Shown here: piece after piece, positions 7,802-17,784 of the stretch | Numbering within the stretch: the stretch's first letter is position 1 | How the letters are laid out: each line of letters opens with the position of its first letter | Assembly: GCF_900460245.1 (NCBI RefSeq) | Contig: NZ_UHIP01000001.1 | Coordinates: 620,001 to 684,000, forward strand | From: Vibrio fluvialis | Lineage (GTDB): Bacteria; Pseudomonadota; Gammaproteobacteria; Enterobacterales; Vibrionaceae | Length of the DNA stretch: 64,000 nucleotides | Direction of reading: 5' to 3' | Notes under the pieces: model-generated | The model's input: the letters and a program-made list of their open reading frames with translations, nothing else | What the model was told of the DNA's origin: nothing | Databases searched by the model: none | Position numbers and translations under genes: made by a program

Positions 7802-10453
7802 ATGTTGAAGAAAAGTATGATTGCGGTTGCGGTAGTCGCAACACTGGCAGGCTGTTCGGCGATGAATTCGTCGTCTCAATCTGTGGTGAATTCGTTGGCG
7901 GATAATCTGGATGTTCACTACACCGTTGTCACTAATCATGGTGCGGACGATGGTTTGGCGTGTCAGGATCTGGGTGCTGAATGGGCTTCTTGTAATCAGG
8001 TGAATATGACTCTGGTGAATCAGGGGGATGCGGTCAATTCCAAAGATTGGGCGATCTATTTCCACAGTATTCGACTGATCCTGAATGTCGACAACGACCA
8101 GTTCAAAATTACTCGTGTCACGGGTGATCTGCACAAGCTGGAACCAACCGAGAAGTTTGATGGCTTTGCCGCGGGCGAAACCGTGGTGTTGCCTTTGACG
8201 GGCGAATACTGGCAACTGTTTGAAACTGATTTCCTGCCGGGGGCCTTCGTCACCGCACCCGATGCCGAGCCAAAACGTATTGTCTCGCTGGATACCGAGC
8301 AAGTGTCTCAGTTCGTCAGCGGTCTGGAAGGGGATAACCTGAAGCGTACGCCTGGCGACAACAATATCTTCGCCACTGCCGCGACCCGCTTTGCCAAAAA
8401 CCAGGACGTGGCACTGCAAGACGTTTCCGCCGCGTTGATCCCGACTCCGTCGCACATCACGGCGCAATCCGGTTCCGTGTCGATTGCCGACGGTATCGCA
8501 TGGAACAACCAGGTGTTGGACTCGGCGCAAAATGCAGCGCTGACGGAGCGAGCGAATCTGTTAGGGGTGAACCTGACCGGTAAGCTTGCCACGGATGTGC
8601 GTGTTGATCCTGCTTCATTTAAAGGCGAGATGGCCAAATCCGGCGCTTACACTCTGCAAGTGACGCCAAAAGCAATCATCATTCGTGCCTTTGACGAGGC
8701 GGGTGTGTTTTATGCCATGCAGTCAGTGTTAGGGCTGGTAGATAGCAATCAGGCTGAGCAGCTACCGCTGGTGAGCGTGAAAGATGCACCGCGCTTTGCT
8801 TACCGCGGCGTGATGGTCGATGTGGCGCGTAACTTCCATTCCAAACAGGCGATTCTCGCAACACTGGATCAGATGGCCGCGTACAAAATGAATAAACTTC
8901 ACCTGCACCTGACGGATGATGAAGGCTGGCGTATCGAAATTCCGGGTCTGCCAGAATTGACCGATATCGGCTCACAGCGCTGCTTTGATTTGAGTGAGAC
9001 TGAGTGTGTACTTCCACAGCTGGGCTCTGGTCCGGATAGTTCTAACTTTGGTTCCGGGTACTTCAGCAAGGCCGATTACGTTGAGATCCTGAAATACGCG
9101 AAAGCACGTCACATCGAAGTGATTCCGGAAATTGATATGCCGGCACATGCGCGTGCAGCGGTGGTCTCAATGGAAGCCCGCTACCAGCGCCTGATGAAAG
9201 AAGGCGATGAGGCGGCTGCAAATCAATACCGTCTGATGGATCCAAACGATACATCTAACGTGACAACGGTGCAGTTCTACAATCGCCAGAGCTTTATTAA
9301 CCCTTGTCTTGATTCCTCAGAGCGCTTTGTCGACAAAGTGATCGCCGAAGTGGCCGCAATGCATCAGGAAGCGGGGATGCCGCTGACGACCTGGCATTTT
9401 GGCGGTGATGAAGCGAAGAACATCAAATTAGGCGCCGGATTCCAGGATATCAATGCGACCGACAAAGTGAGCTGGAAAGGGAATATTGACCTGTCGCAAC
9501 AGGATAAACCGTTTGCCAAGTCTCCGCAGTGTCAGGCATTGATCGCCAGCGGCGCAGTGAGTGACTTTGAGCATCTGCCAAGCCACTTTGCTGAGCAGGT
9601 ATCGAAGCAAGTGGTGAAACACGGTATTCCTCATTTCCAGGCATGGCAAGATGGCCTGAAACACAGTGACGGTGCCAACTCGTTTGCGACCGAATCAACC
9701 CGCGTTAACTTCTGGGATGTACTGTACTGGGGCGGCACGTCTTCTGCCTACGAATACGCGCAGAAAGGCTACGACGTGATTGTTTCCAACCCGGACTATG
9801 TCTACATGGACATGCCGTACGAAGTTGACCCGAAAGAGAGCGGCTACTACTGGGCAACCCGTGCGACCGATACCCGCAAGCTGTTTGGTTTTGCACCGGA
9901 AAACTTGCCGCAAAATGCTGAAACGTCAGTGGATCGCGATGGTAACGGCTTCAGTGGCAAAGGGGAGTTCAGCGGTAAACCTTTCTATGGCCTGTCTGCT
10001 CAGTTGTGGTCGGAAATCGTGCGCAGCGACGAGCAGTATGAATACATGGTCTTCCCACGCGTGCTGGCAGCAGCAGAGCGTGCATGGCACCGAGCCTCAT
10101 GGGAGAACGACTACAAAGTGGGTGTGGAATACTCACAAGACACGAAACAGGTGAATCGCAATGCGCTGAATGCAGACTGGAACCGATTCGCTAACATCCT
10201 TGGCCAGCGTGAACTGGCGAAACTGGAGAAATCGGGCATTGATTACCGCCTCCCTGTTCCCGGGGCGACAATCGAGAACGGACATTTGGCCATGAACGTT
10301 CAATTCCCGGGGGTGACTCTGCAGTACTCGCTGGATGGTGAAACGTGGTTGAACTATGACGCCGCGAAAGCCCCTGCGGTGGCTGGTAAAGTTTGGATTC
10401 GTTCGCTTTCGGCAAGCGGTGAACGAGCCAGCCGTATAACGACGCTAAATTAA
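7802..10453 (+). CDS. chb: beta-N-acetylhexosaminidase / chitobiase, GH20 lipoprotein
   Basis: 883 residues, the length of the Vibrio harveyi chitobiase. A lipoprotein signal ends in LAGC (Cys18), so the enzyme is probably anchored to the outer membrane. Domains in order: an N-terminal carbohydrate-binding-like domain (about 30-190), a GH20 accessory domain (about 210-330), the GH20 barrel (about 335-780) and a C-terminal immunoglobulin-like domain. The catalytic pair Asp536-Glu537 lies in HFGGDEAKN. It cleaves N,N'-diacetylchitobiose to GlcNAc in chitin use. It stands alone, with a bidirectional terminator behind it. Confidence 0.93.
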   Translation: MLKKSMIAVAVVATLAGCSAMNSSSQSVVNSLADNLDVHYTVVTNHGADDGLACQDLGAEWASCNQVNMTLVNQGDAVNSKDWAIYFHSIRLILNVDNDQFKITRVTGDLHKLEPTEKFDGFAAGETVVLPLTGEYWQLFETDFLPGAFVTAPDAEPKRIVSLDTEQVSQFVSGLEGDNLKRTPGDNNIFATAATRFAKNQDVALQDVSAALIPTPSHITAQSGSVSIADGIAWNNQVLDSAQNAALTERANLLGVNLTGKLATDVRVDPASFKGEMAKSGAYTLQVTPKAIIIRAFDEAGVFYAMQSVLGLVDSNQAEQLPLVSVKDAPRFAYRGVMVDVARNFHSKQAILATLDQMAAYKMNKLHLHLTDDEGWRIEIPGLPELTDIGSQRCFDLSETECVLPQLGSGPDSSNFGSGYFSKADYVEILKYAKARHIEVIPEIDMPAHARAAVVSMEARYQRLMKEGDEAAANQYRLMDPNDTSNVTTVQFYNRQSFINPCLDSSERFVDKVIAEVAAMHQEAGMPLTTWHFGGDEAKNIKLGAGFQDINATDKVSWKGNIDLSQQDKPFAKSPQCQALIASGAVSDFEHLPSHFAEQVSKQVVKHGIPHFQAWQDGLKHSDGANSFATESTRVNFWDVLYWGGTSSAYEYAQKGYDVIVSNPDYVYMDMPYEVDPKESGYYWATRATDTRKLFGFAPENLPQNAETSVDRDGNGFSGKGEFSGKPFYGLSAQLWSEIVRSDEQYEYMVFPRVLAAAERAWHRASWENDYKVGVEYSQDTKQVNRNALNADWNRFANILGQRELAKLEKSGIDYRLPVPGATIENGHLAMNVQFPGVTLQYSLDGETWLNYDAAKAPAVAGKVWIRSLSASGERASRITTLN

Positions 10454-10471
10454 GGCGGTAATTGAAACGAC

Positions 10472-10498
10472 AAAGGCCTCCCGAATGGGAGGCCTTTT
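10472..10498. terminator. bidirectional terminator between chb and copG
   Basis: AAAGGCCTCCC (10472-10482) pairs with GGGAGGCCTTT (10487-10497) with a GAAT loop. It separates convergent genes. Confidence 0.85.
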
Positions 10499-10518
10499 AT
10501 TTTGCTCAACGGCGGTGT

Positions 10519-10962
10519 TTACATCTTGCCCTGATATTGGCGGTATTTGAACACCTGGCCTTTTTCGTTAAAGGCATACACCACGTAAGCATCTTTCTGG
10601 TCGCCGTATTCCATGCCCGGCGAACCCATTGGCATCCCCGGTACGGCTAAGCCAACGGCATTTTTCGGCGGGTTAGCGAGAAACGCTTTAATGTCTTCGG
10701 CCGGAATGTGGCCTTCGAACACATAACCGTCGATTTCGGCAGTATGGCAGGAAGCCAGTTCAGGCGTGATACCCAGCTTTTGTTTAATGCCATTCATGTC
10801 TTTATGCAGCACTTCTTTAACCGTAAATCCTTGTTCTTCCATATGCTTGCCCCATTCGCCGCAGCAACCGCAGTAAGGAGATTTGTGGTTAATCACATCA
10901 GTGGCAAATGCCTGACTGGAAAGAACCGCTAGCAGCGCAATGCCGAGAGATGATGTTTTCAT
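10519..10962 (-). CDS. copG: DUF411 copper-resistance protein, CopG-like
   Basis: 147 residues from the ATG at 10962, preceded by AGAGG. A signal peptide (MKTSSLGIALLAVLSSQAFA) sends it to the periplasm. The mature part begins with YCGCCGEW, the cysteine cluster of the DUF411 / CopG family, and later shows VPGMPMGSPGME, a methionine-rich loop. CopG proteins have a thioredoxin-like fold and bind a copper cluster through such cysteines. It lies just downstream of copA on the same strand (82 nt), which fits copper export or redox work in the periplasm. The name is taken from the family; DUF411 alone is certain. Confidence 0.8.
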   Translation of the reverse strand: MKTSSLGIALLAVLSSQAFATDVINHKSPYCGCCGEWGKHMEEQGFTVKEVLHKDMNGIKQKLGITPELASCHTAEIDGYVFEGHIPAEDIKAFLANPPKNAVGLAVPGMPMGSPGMEYGDQKDAYVVYAFNEKGQVFKYRQYQGKM

Positions 10963-11044
10963 AATAAGCCTCTTAAATAAGCGGATTGTTTGAGTGGGCC
11001 CCGGCCCAATGCATGTGCAGATGGACCAGAGCAATACGACAACA

Positions 11045-13771
11045 TTAGGAGTGAAAACGGGTTTTCACCAAACGCAGTCGGTTGGCATTGCTGACGACCG
11101 TAATGGAAGACAGCGCCATTGCTGCACCGGCAACGACCGGGCTGAGCAAAAATCCAAACGCCGGGTAGAGCACGCCTGCAGCAATCGGAATGCCTAACGT
11201 GTTGTAGATAAAGGCACCCAACAGATTCTGTTTCATGTTTTTCACGGTGGCTTTGGACAGCTCTATCGCACTCACCACAGACAGCGGTGAGGAGTTGAGC
11301 AGCGTCATCTGCGCGCTTTCGATCGCAACGTCACTGCCGCTGCCCATGGCGATACCGATATCCGCCTGAGCCAGTGCAGGCGCATCGTTGATGCCATCAC
11401 CAATCATTGCCACGCGTCGTCCCTGGCTCTGTAAGGTTTCGATATGCTGCGCTTTTTCATCCGGTAGCACTTGTGCGATGACCTGTTGGATGCCCAACTG
11501 TTTGGCTATCGCCTCGGCCACACTCAGGTGGTCGCCAGTCAGCATCACAGTGCGAATCCCCGACTCATTCAGCGCGTGCACGGCTTTAATCGCGCTCTCT
11601 TTCACGGGATCGGCAATACCAATCAAACCAATCAGGCGACCATCGCGGGCAACAGCAACTGGTGTCCATGCTTGCTCGGCAAAACGCTGCATGTCGGTTT
11701 CGGCTCCTTGCAGATTGACGCCAAGGTGCGTGAAGTGATCCAGTGAACCAATCTGAATTGAATGATCCATATATTGCGCTTGCAGGCCTTTGCCGCGCAG
11801 ATTTTCGAACTGGGTAATCGCAACAGGCGCAATCGACAATTCGCTGGCGTGCTGAATGATGGCTTTGGCCAGTGGGTGCTCTGAGTGTTGTTCCAGCGCC
11901 ACGGTCAGGCTCAGCAGTTCCGCTTCGTCAATGCCATAGGTGACCACTTGCTGCACGACGGGTTTGCCTTCGGTCAGCGTACCGGTTTTATCAAACACAA
12001 CAGTGTCAATCTGACTGGCGGTTTGCAACACGTTGGCATCACGGATCAGAATGCCCATTTCTGCGGCTTTACCCACCCCGACGGTGACCGAAAGTGGGGT
12101 CGCCAAACCCAGAGCACAAGGGCAGGCGATAATCAGTACCGTGGTGGCAATGACCAGCATATAACTTGCTTTCGGATCTGGCCCAACCCAGAACCACACG
12201 GCTGCGGCAATGACGGCAATTGCGACCACCGTTGGTACGAAGACCGCGGAGATTTGGTCGGCCATTTTGGCAATCGCCGGTTTGCTGCTCTGCGCCTGAC
12301 GCACCATCTGAATAATGCGCGCCAACATGGTTTGTGAGCCGATGCCAGTCGCTTCAATCAGCAGGCTTCCGTCTTGGTTAATTGTCCCCGCCGACACTGA
12401 ATCGCCAGCTGCTTTGTGTACCGGAATCGGTTCACCGGTCAGCATGGATTCATCGACGTAAGATTCCCCTTGCAATACTTTGCCATCGACCGGCGATTTC
12501 TCTCCGGGCTTGACTCGCAACGTCATACCAAGCGTGATTTGTTCTACCGCGATGATGCGGTCTCCGCTTTCAGTCACTTGTGTGGCGTGTTGAGGTTGCA
12601 GGTTGATCAGCGCCTGCAGCGATTGTGTGGTTCGCGCTTTGGCTTTGGCTTCAATGTAGTGACCAAGTGAGATCAAACCGATGATCATCGCCGTGGCTTC
12701 GAAATAGACATGGCGAGCCGCATCCGGGAACCAGCCGGGAAACAGCACCACCAACATCGAATAGAACCAGGCGGCACCTGTACCAAGGGCGACCAGAGTA
12801 TCCATAGTCGCGCGGCCGTGAGTGAGTGCTTGCCAAGCGTTGGCAAAGAAGCTGCGTCCTGCGGTGGCGAGCAGAACCAGACACAAGACCCCGACAGCGC
12901 CCCAAGCGAGCTGATCGCTGGTGGCTCGAATCATCATGTTGCCACCGAATACGCCCCAGGCCATTAATGGCACACCAATGATCAGGCCGAGAATAGCGCT
13001 GCGTTTGTGCTCTTTTTGTACCTGTTCGAGCTGCGCTTGTTGTTTTTGTTGCTGCTCGGCTGGGTCATCGACCGGTTCGGCCTGATAACCCGCTTGTTTG
13101 ACGGCGTTGACCAGCTCGGCGCTGACTTCATGGTCGGCGATGACCAGTGCACTTTGCTCAGCCAGATTGACCTGCGCTTTACTCACACCCGCTACTGAGC
13201 TGAGCGCTTTTTCGACCGAAGAGACACAGCTGGCGCAGGTCATGCCTTTGATCAGTAAGTGTGTACTAACTTGAGTGTCATTTATTGCTGGTGCTTTGGC
13301 TTCAACGGTCGCAACGGGTGTGATTGACTCAGTCATTCCCGCTGGCGAGGTTTCTGGTTCTGAGACTTCGTTCGTTGTTGTGCCTTCGTCAGGCAGCGTC
13401 GCCTGATAACCGACTTCGGCCACCAGTGCGATGATGGCTTCGGCACTTAATGATGTACGCAGAGAAAGTGCCGTCTTACTGACCGTCAGACGCGCAATCT
13501 GATCCGACTGCTCGAGCTGTTTGGTCAGCTTGCTGACACAGCCGCCGCAGCTGAGCCCCTGCAAATCAAAGTGCAGTAACTCACCCGCTTCATAACCCAA
13601 TGATTCAACACTATCGAGCACGCTATCGAGTGGCGCATCTACGTCAAATTCGATAAAAGTGGGGGACAGGTCTTGAATCTGAACCGTAAAGTCGGCGTTG
13701 AGTTGGCGCTCCAGTTTGCGCGCGCAGCCCATACAATTTAAACCGGACAAAGGTAAAGCAAAGTGGCTCAT
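11045..13771 (-). CDS. copA: copper-exporting P1B-type ATPase CopA
   Basis: 908 residues from the ATG at 13771, which has GGAGGG upstream; a TTG 15 nt earlier is in frame but lacks a site. Three heavy-metal domains come first, with NCMGC (about 12-17), SCGGC (about 75) and TCASC (about 178); E. coli CopA has two. Then come the TGE actuator motif, the CPC of the transport site ([13 protein letters not shown]), the phosphorylated Asp in DKTGT, the SEHP nucleotide motif and GDGINDAP. It pumps Cu(I) from the cytosol to the periplasm. A CueR-type promoter precedes it, and copG follows. Confidence 0.95.
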   Translation of the reverse strand: MSHFALPLSGLNCMGCARKLERQLNADFTVQIQDLSPTFIEFDVDAPLDSVLDSVESLGYEAGELLHFDLQGLSCGGCVSKLTKQLEQSDQIARLTVSKTALSLRTSLSAEAIIALVAEVGYQATLPDEGTTTNEVSEPETSPAGMTESITPVATVEAKAPAINDTQVSTHLLIKGMTCASCVSSVEKALSSVAGVSKAQVNLAEQSALVIADHEVSAELVNAVKQAGYQAEPVDDPAEQQQKQQAQLEQVQKEHKRSAILGLIIGVPLMAWGVFGGNMMIRATSDQLAWGAVGVLCLVLLATAGRSFFANAWQALTHGRATMDTLVALGTGAAWFYSMLVVLFPGWFPDAARHVYFEATAMIIGLISLGHYIEAKAKARTTQSLQALINLQPQHATQVTESGDRIIAVEQITLGMTLRVKPGEKSPVDGKVLQGESYVDESMLTGEPIPVHKAAGDSVSAGTINQDGSLLIEATGIGSQTMLARIIQMVRQAQSSKPAIAKMADQISAVFVPTVVAIAVIAAAVWFWVGPDPKASYMLVIATTVLIIACPCALGLATPLSVTVGVGKAAEMGILIRDANVLQTASQIDTVVFDKTGTLTEGKPVVQQVVTYGIDEAELLSLTVALEQHSEHPLAKAIIQHASELSIAPVAITQFENLRGKGLQAQYMDHSIQIGSLDHFTHLGVNLQGAETDMQRFAEQAWTPVAVARDGRLIGLIGIADPVKESAIKAVHALNESGIRTVMLTGDHLSVAEAIAKQLGIQQVIAQVLPDEKAQHIETLQSQGRRVAMIGDGINDAPALAQADIGIAMGSGSDVAIESAQMTLLNSSPLSVVSAIELSKATVKNMKQNLLGAFIYNTLGIPIAAGVLYPAFGFLLSPVVAGAAMALSSITVVSNANRLRLVKTRFHS

Positions 13772-13802
13772 GTTTCTTCCCTCCAAGACGTTATGTCAGA
13801 AA

Positions 13803-13832
13803 GGATAAACCTTACCCTTGCGGCAAGGTCAA
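13803..13832 (-). promoter_or_regulatory. CueR-type promoter/operator of copA
   Basis: On the minus strand TTGACC (13832-13827) and TATCCT are 19 bp apart, the long spacer typical of MerR-family promoters. The dyad between them is ACCTTGCC...GGTAAGGT (13809-13829), much like the E. coli copA operator. Cu(I)-CueR would untwist this spacer and switch copA on. Confidence 0.85.
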
Positions 13833-13997
13833 GCCTTGGGCAGCGATTGCAGAATTTCTTGCTGTCAGTAGCGGGAAAAGGTGGTGCTAATATGTTGAAT
13901 CAACGTTGTGATATGGGAGATGTGGGTGCTAGAATACTGCCCAAAATTTCGCTCGTGCTGAACTCTCGGCAGACGTTTCTGATAAAGGTAAATCATA

Positions 13998-15425
13998 ATG
14001 ACGGTTAAAACTCGTTTTGCTCCTAGCCCGACTGGCTATCTTCACGTAGGTGGTGCTCGTACCGCACTTTACTCTTGGCTCTACGCGAAAAGCCAAGGCG
14101 GTGAATTTGTACTGCGTATTGAAGACACTGACCTAGAGCGTTCGACTCAGGCAGCAGTGGACGCCATCCTGGAAGGGATGACTTGGCTGGGTCTGGACTG
14201 GGATGAAGGTCCTTACTACCAAACAAAACGTTTTGATCGTTACAACGAAGTGGTTGAGCAACTGCTGGCTGAAGACAAAGCCTACAAATGTTACGCGCCA
14301 AAAGACCTGCTGGACGAAATCCGTGCTGAGCAGGAAGCGAACAAAGAGATGCCTCGCTACGATGCGAACCATCCGAAAATTAAAGCGGTCAACGAAGCGG
14401 CAAAAGAGGGTGATCCTTGCTGTATCCGTTTCCGCAACCCGAAAGAAGGCAGCGTGGTTTTTGATGACCAAATCCGTGGCCGTATCGAAATCCGTAACGA
14501 CCAAATGGATGATTTGATCATTCGTCGTACCGACGGTTCACCAACTTACAACTTCTGTGTTGTGGTTGACGACGTGGATATGGGTATCACGCACGTCATC
14601 CGTGGTGAAGACCACATCAACAACACACCTCGCCAAATCAACATCTACAAAGCGATGGGTGCCACTATCCCGACATTTGCACACTGTGCAATGATTCTGG
14701 GCGATGACGGCGCGAAACTGTCTAAGCGTCACGGCGCTGTATCAGTTATGCAATACCGCGACGAAGGTTACCTGCCAGAAGCTCTGATCAACTACTTGGT
14801 ACGTCTGGGTTGGGGTCACGGCGATCAGGAGATCTTCTCGCGTGAAGAGATGATTGAGTTGTTCAGCCTGAACGCGATTTCAAAATCTGCGTCGGCATTC
14901 AACACCGACAAACTGTTGTGGCTGAACAACCACTACATCAAGACTTCAGAGCCTGAATACGTCGCTAAACACCTGGAATGGCATTTTGACCATCAGGGCA
15001 TCAACCAAGCGAACGGTCCTGCTCTGGCTGAAATCGTTAAGCTGGTGGGTGAGCGCTGCCATACGCTGGTTGAGCTGGCACAGCAGTCACGTTACTTCTA
15101 CGAAGATTTCTCTGAGTTCGATGCGGATGCGGCGAAGAAACACCTGCGCGGCGTTGCAAAAGAGCCATTGGCTTTGGCACTAAGCAAAATCGAAGCGCTG
15201 ACAGAGTGGAACACCGAAGCGCTGCACCAGGTGATTGCGGATGTGTGTGCTGAGCTGGAAATCGGTATGGGTAAAATCGGCATGCCGCTGCGTGTAGCAG
15301 TAACAGGTGGCGGTCAGTCTCCATCAGTTGATGCCGTGATGAACCTGATTGGTCAGGAGCGTGTTGTTGCTCGAATCAAGATGGCACTGGCATTTATTGA
15401 AGAGCGTGAAGCAAACGCTCAATAA
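13998..15425 (+). CDS. gltX: glutamyl-tRNA synthetase
   Basis: 475 residues. Class I synthetase that charges tRNA-Glu. The HIGH-type motif is in [12 protein letters not shown] (residues 9-20) and the KMSKS-type loop is KLSKRHG near residue 240. The all-helical anticodon-binding part fills the C-terminal third. AAAGG lies 8 nt before the ATG. The gene diverges from copA across about 225 bp and ends at a strong terminator. Confidence 0.97.
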   Translation: MTVKTRFAPSPTGYLHVGGARTALYSWLYAKSQGGEFVLRIEDTDLERSTQAAVDAILEGMTWLGLDWDEGPYYQTKRFDRYNEVVEQLLAEDKAYKCYAPKDLLDEIRAEQEANKEMPRYDANHPKIKAVNEAAKEGDPCCIRFRNPKEGSVVFDDQIRGRIEIRNDQMDDLIIRRTDGSPTYNFCVVVDDVDMGITHVIRGEDHINNTPRQINIYKAMGATIPTFAHCAMILGDDGAKLSKRHGAVSVMQYRDEGYLPEALINYLVRLGWGHGDQEIFSREEMIELFSLNAISKSASAFNTDKLLWLNNHYIKTSEPEYVAKHLEWHFDHQGINQANGPALAEIVKLVGERCHTLVELAQQSRYFYEDFSEFDADAAKKHLRGVAKEPLALALSKIEALTEWNTEALHQVIADVCAELEIGMGKIGMPLRVAVTGGGQSPSVDAVMNLIGQERVVARIKMALAFIEEREANAQ

Positions 15426-15440
15426 TTTCCAAAGTGACGA

Positions 15441-15474
15441 AAAAGCCGCAGTATTCACGCTGCGGCTTTTTTTT
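15441..15474 (+). terminator. terminator of gltX
   Basis: AAAAGCCGCAG (15441-15451) pairs with CTGCGGCTTTT (15460-15470), followed by more T. Confidence 0.88.
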
Positions 15475-15695
15475 GTTCTAATTTTAGCGTTATCAATTGG
15501 TTGTAACCGGTTTATTTATGAAAATTCGCAGTTACGTGACAAAAGATTAACAGTCGGCCTGTGTCGCTTTCGGCCGGATTCATTATAGTTACTGCTGGTG
15601 GCCCGCAAAAGACGGGTAGACGTAAGCCTTACTCTGCAAGGGGTAGCGTTGGTCTCGCACCATACAATCACAATAATGATCGGAAGGAAGTTTTT

Positions 15696-16676
15696 ATGAA
15701 AAAGTTAGCAGCAATGGTTTCCGCATCTCTGCTTGTTGCCTCTTCGGCCGCGATGGCTGACGTCTATCTTGGCGGTAAAGTGGGTAAAACATGGTTAGAT
15801 GATGCATGTAACAACACCGATTCATGCGATCTGGACGGGACAACCGCGGGCGCATTATTGGGCTATAACTTCAACGACTGGCTGGCTGTGGAAGGTGGGT
15901 ACGATTACCTGGGTAAATTTAATGGTGCTGGTCTGAATCACGACACCATTCAAGCGTACACGCTGGCGCCGAAACTGAGCTACGCTCTGACGGAGAAATG
16001 GGACCTGTACGGTAAGGTCGGTGCAGCTCGCGTTCGTTATGGCGATGTTTACGACAATTCATATTTAGGTGCCGCAGGTGTCGAATACGCAGCGACCAGT
16101 AACCTGGGTGTTCGGGTTGAGTACCAATACCTGAGTGACATGAACAATGACATCGTACGTGCGAAAGCACACACGACAACACTGGGGCTGGTATACCGCT
16201 TTGGTGGCAACGATAACCAACCCGCGCCAATGATGGTTGAGGAGCAACCCGTTGCGCAATCAGAGCCAGTGCAAGAGCCTATGGCGGCCGAGCCTAAAAT
16301 GGTGACCAAAACGGTTGAGTTCCAAAAACTGGACAGCAAGAGCTTTGCTCACAACAGCGCTAAGTTGAGTGAGGAAGGCAAAGAGCAGTTGAACGATCTG
16401 GTCACCTTCCTGAACGCTCATCCGCAGGCGAACGTTGAAATCACAGGCCACACCGATTCATCGGGCTCAGAAGCTTACAACCAGAAACTGTCAGAGAAGC
16501 GTGCTCAGGCCGTGTCTGACGCGCTGCAAGAAAAAGGCGTTGATGCTGCACGTATCTCGGCCAAAGGCGAAGGGGAAAGCAGTCCGATTGCGTCAAACGC
16601 TACCGCCGCAGGTCGTGAACAAAACCGCCGCGTGGAAATTGTCATTCCTGCGTTTGAATACCAAGTCGAAGAGTAA
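15696..16676 (+). CDS. ompA: outer-membrane protein OmpA
   Basis: 326 residues from the ATG at 15696, with GGAAGGAAG just upstream; the open frame extends further upstream but lacks a signal there. Signal peptide (about 1-21, ending AAMA), an eight-strand OmpA barrel (about 22-185), a proline/glutamate linker (about 190-220) and the OmpA C-terminal peptidoglycan-binding domain with NVEITGHTDSSGSEAYN near residue 253. It links the outer membrane to the cell wall. The transcript leader looks long (over 100 nt), a usual target for small RNAs in vibrios, but I see no proven site. Confidence 0.94.
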   Translation: MKKLAAMVSASLLVASSAAMADVYLGGKVGKTWLDDACNNTDSCDLDGTTAGALLGYNFNDWLAVEGGYDYLGKFNGAGLNHDTIQAYTLAPKLSYALTEKWDLYGKVGAARVRYGDVYDNSYLGAAGVEYAATSNLGVRVEYQYLSDMNNDIVRAKAHTTTLGLVYRFGGNDNQPAPMMVEEQPVAQSEPVQEPMAAEPKMVTKTVEFQKLDSKSFAHNSAKLSEEGKEQLNDLVTFLNAHPQANVEITGHTDSSGSEAYNQKLSEKRAQAVSDALQEKGVDAARISAKGEGESSPIASNATAAGREQNRRVEIVIPAFEYQVEE

Positions 16677-16688
16677 TCTTCCTCCATC

Positions 16689-16719
16689 AAAAAGCCCACC
16701 ATAATGGTGGGCTTTTTTT
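16689..16719 (+). terminator. terminator of ompA
   Basis: AAAAAGCCCACC (16689-16700) pairs with GGTGGGCTTTTT (16706-16717), then T. Usable from both sides. Confidence 0.88.
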
Positions 16720-16745
16720 GTCTCTTGATTCTGCAGAACGTGGGG

Positions 16746-17252
16746 CTATTTGAGATCGATACTATTGAGCCTGCCCATGTAAACCAGAATATCCAGGCAA
16801 TCTTTATGCGCGTCCAGTAACGCTTTTTTGGTTTTCGTGTAGGCGGCGAGTTTACCGTGTTTGTTGATGGAGCAGACGACACTTTTGAACGTGCAATGCC
16901 CCTTGTCGTCGTAGTTGCGCCAGGCAGCAATGTAGCAGGCATCACGACAGTCCGGATTATCAAGCGTTGGGCGCGGCTTATAGATGATCTTGGGCTCTAA
17001 GCTGTGCGGCAGACGGGTCATCAAAAACGGATCTTTAAGAATGCGTCGCCAATGGCGTCCCCACATTTCACGTCCCAATTCGTTACGCAGCTTAATCGCT
17101 TTCTTCAATCCTTTGCGTTCACCGATACGGATGTAGCCGACCGACCGGTGCAGCACTTTGTCATCGGGAGTATGAATATGAATCTTATAGGCCGTTTTGG
17201 CTTTCGAGATAAAGCGGTGACCAGTGTTGGTTTCCAGGTTACTCTTTGTCAT
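16746..17252 (-). CDS. uncharacterised basic protein with two AP2-like halves
   Basis: 168 residues, rich in Lys, Arg and His, with no signal peptide or membrane span. I do not recognise a named family. The two halves look alike in plan: YKIHIHTPDDKVLHRSVGYI followed by a helix with AIKLRNELGREMWG, and CYIAAWRNYDDKGHCTFKSV followed by a helix with TKKALLDAHKDCLDI. A three-strand sheet followed by a helix is the plan of AP2/integrase N-terminal-type DNA-binding domains. Cysteines cluster at about residues 102-123. A DNA-binding role is only an inference. It is convergent with ompA. The upstream site for the ATG is weak. Confidence 0.6.
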   Translation of the reverse strand: MTKSNLETNTGHRFISKAKTAYKIHIHTPDDKVLHRSVGYIRIGERKGLKKAIKLRNELGREMWGRHWRRILKDPFLMTRLPHSLEPKIIYKPRPTLDNPDCRDACYIAAWRNYDDKGHCTFKSVVCSINKHGKLAAYTKTKKALLDAHKDCLDILVYMGRLNSIDLK

Positions 17253-17784
17253 ACGTTTGCTATGGATAGATTTGTTAATAGTAATAGTAGAAGAAAACAG
17301 AAAGAATAGTAGCCACAGAGTAGAGGAATCTGACTTGGGAACATCAGCGGCATGTCAGGTTTATGCGAAAGAATGACTCATATTACGCAACGATTTGAAT
17401 AGCGTGATAACAGTGATGTTCACTCAGTTTTATATTTTAGTTGAGAGGTTTATTTATAAATTCTGCTATTTCAAAGTTAATATACTGTCCAAGTGAATAA
17501 TATAATTAACGTTGGGTTTACGGGCTTTTAATTTTCCTTGTGCAATTTATTGCATTTTATTTGTGTTTTATGCCACATAATTGTTTATAAAATACTTAAT
17601 ATTAAATTAAATATTTTCTGAGTATTAAAATAAATTCATGGGGTTGAATTAAAGTTAATGTCAGGAAAGTGTCAGAAGTTCCTTGATTTCTATATGGCAA
17701 AAAATTAGTATCCGGCCGTTTAGTTTTTTACTCTAAAATAATAATCACACTAGATGTGAATACAAATTAGTCAGTCGTAAACAA
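17253..17784. other. AT-rich intergenic region before the lipid A cassette
   Basis: 532 bp, clearly richer in A+T than its neighbours, especially 17400-17780. No ORF of note. It contains a TGTCAG direct repeat (17659-17675) and several A/T tracts (for example 17580-17630) that could bind H-NS. The promoter of the PAP2-dgkA-eptA genes should lie here, perhaps around TAAAAT near 17733. Confidence 0.5.
17659..17675 (+). promoter_or_regulatory. direct repeat TGTCAG-N5-TGTCAG, candidate response-regulator site
   Basis: Two identical hexamers 11 bp apart, the spacing used by OmpR/PhoB-family regulators (PmrA, PhoP, CpxR and others). It is 110 bp before the PAP2 ATG. A CarR/VprA- or PmrA-like regulator would fit the genes downstream, but the regulator is not identified. 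Confidence 0.4.

Noticed and set aside
7673..8530. 285-residue minus-strand ORF upstream of and inside chb
   Set aside because: Arg/His-rich shadow translation overlapping the chitobiase signal and N-terminal domain; no family likeness.
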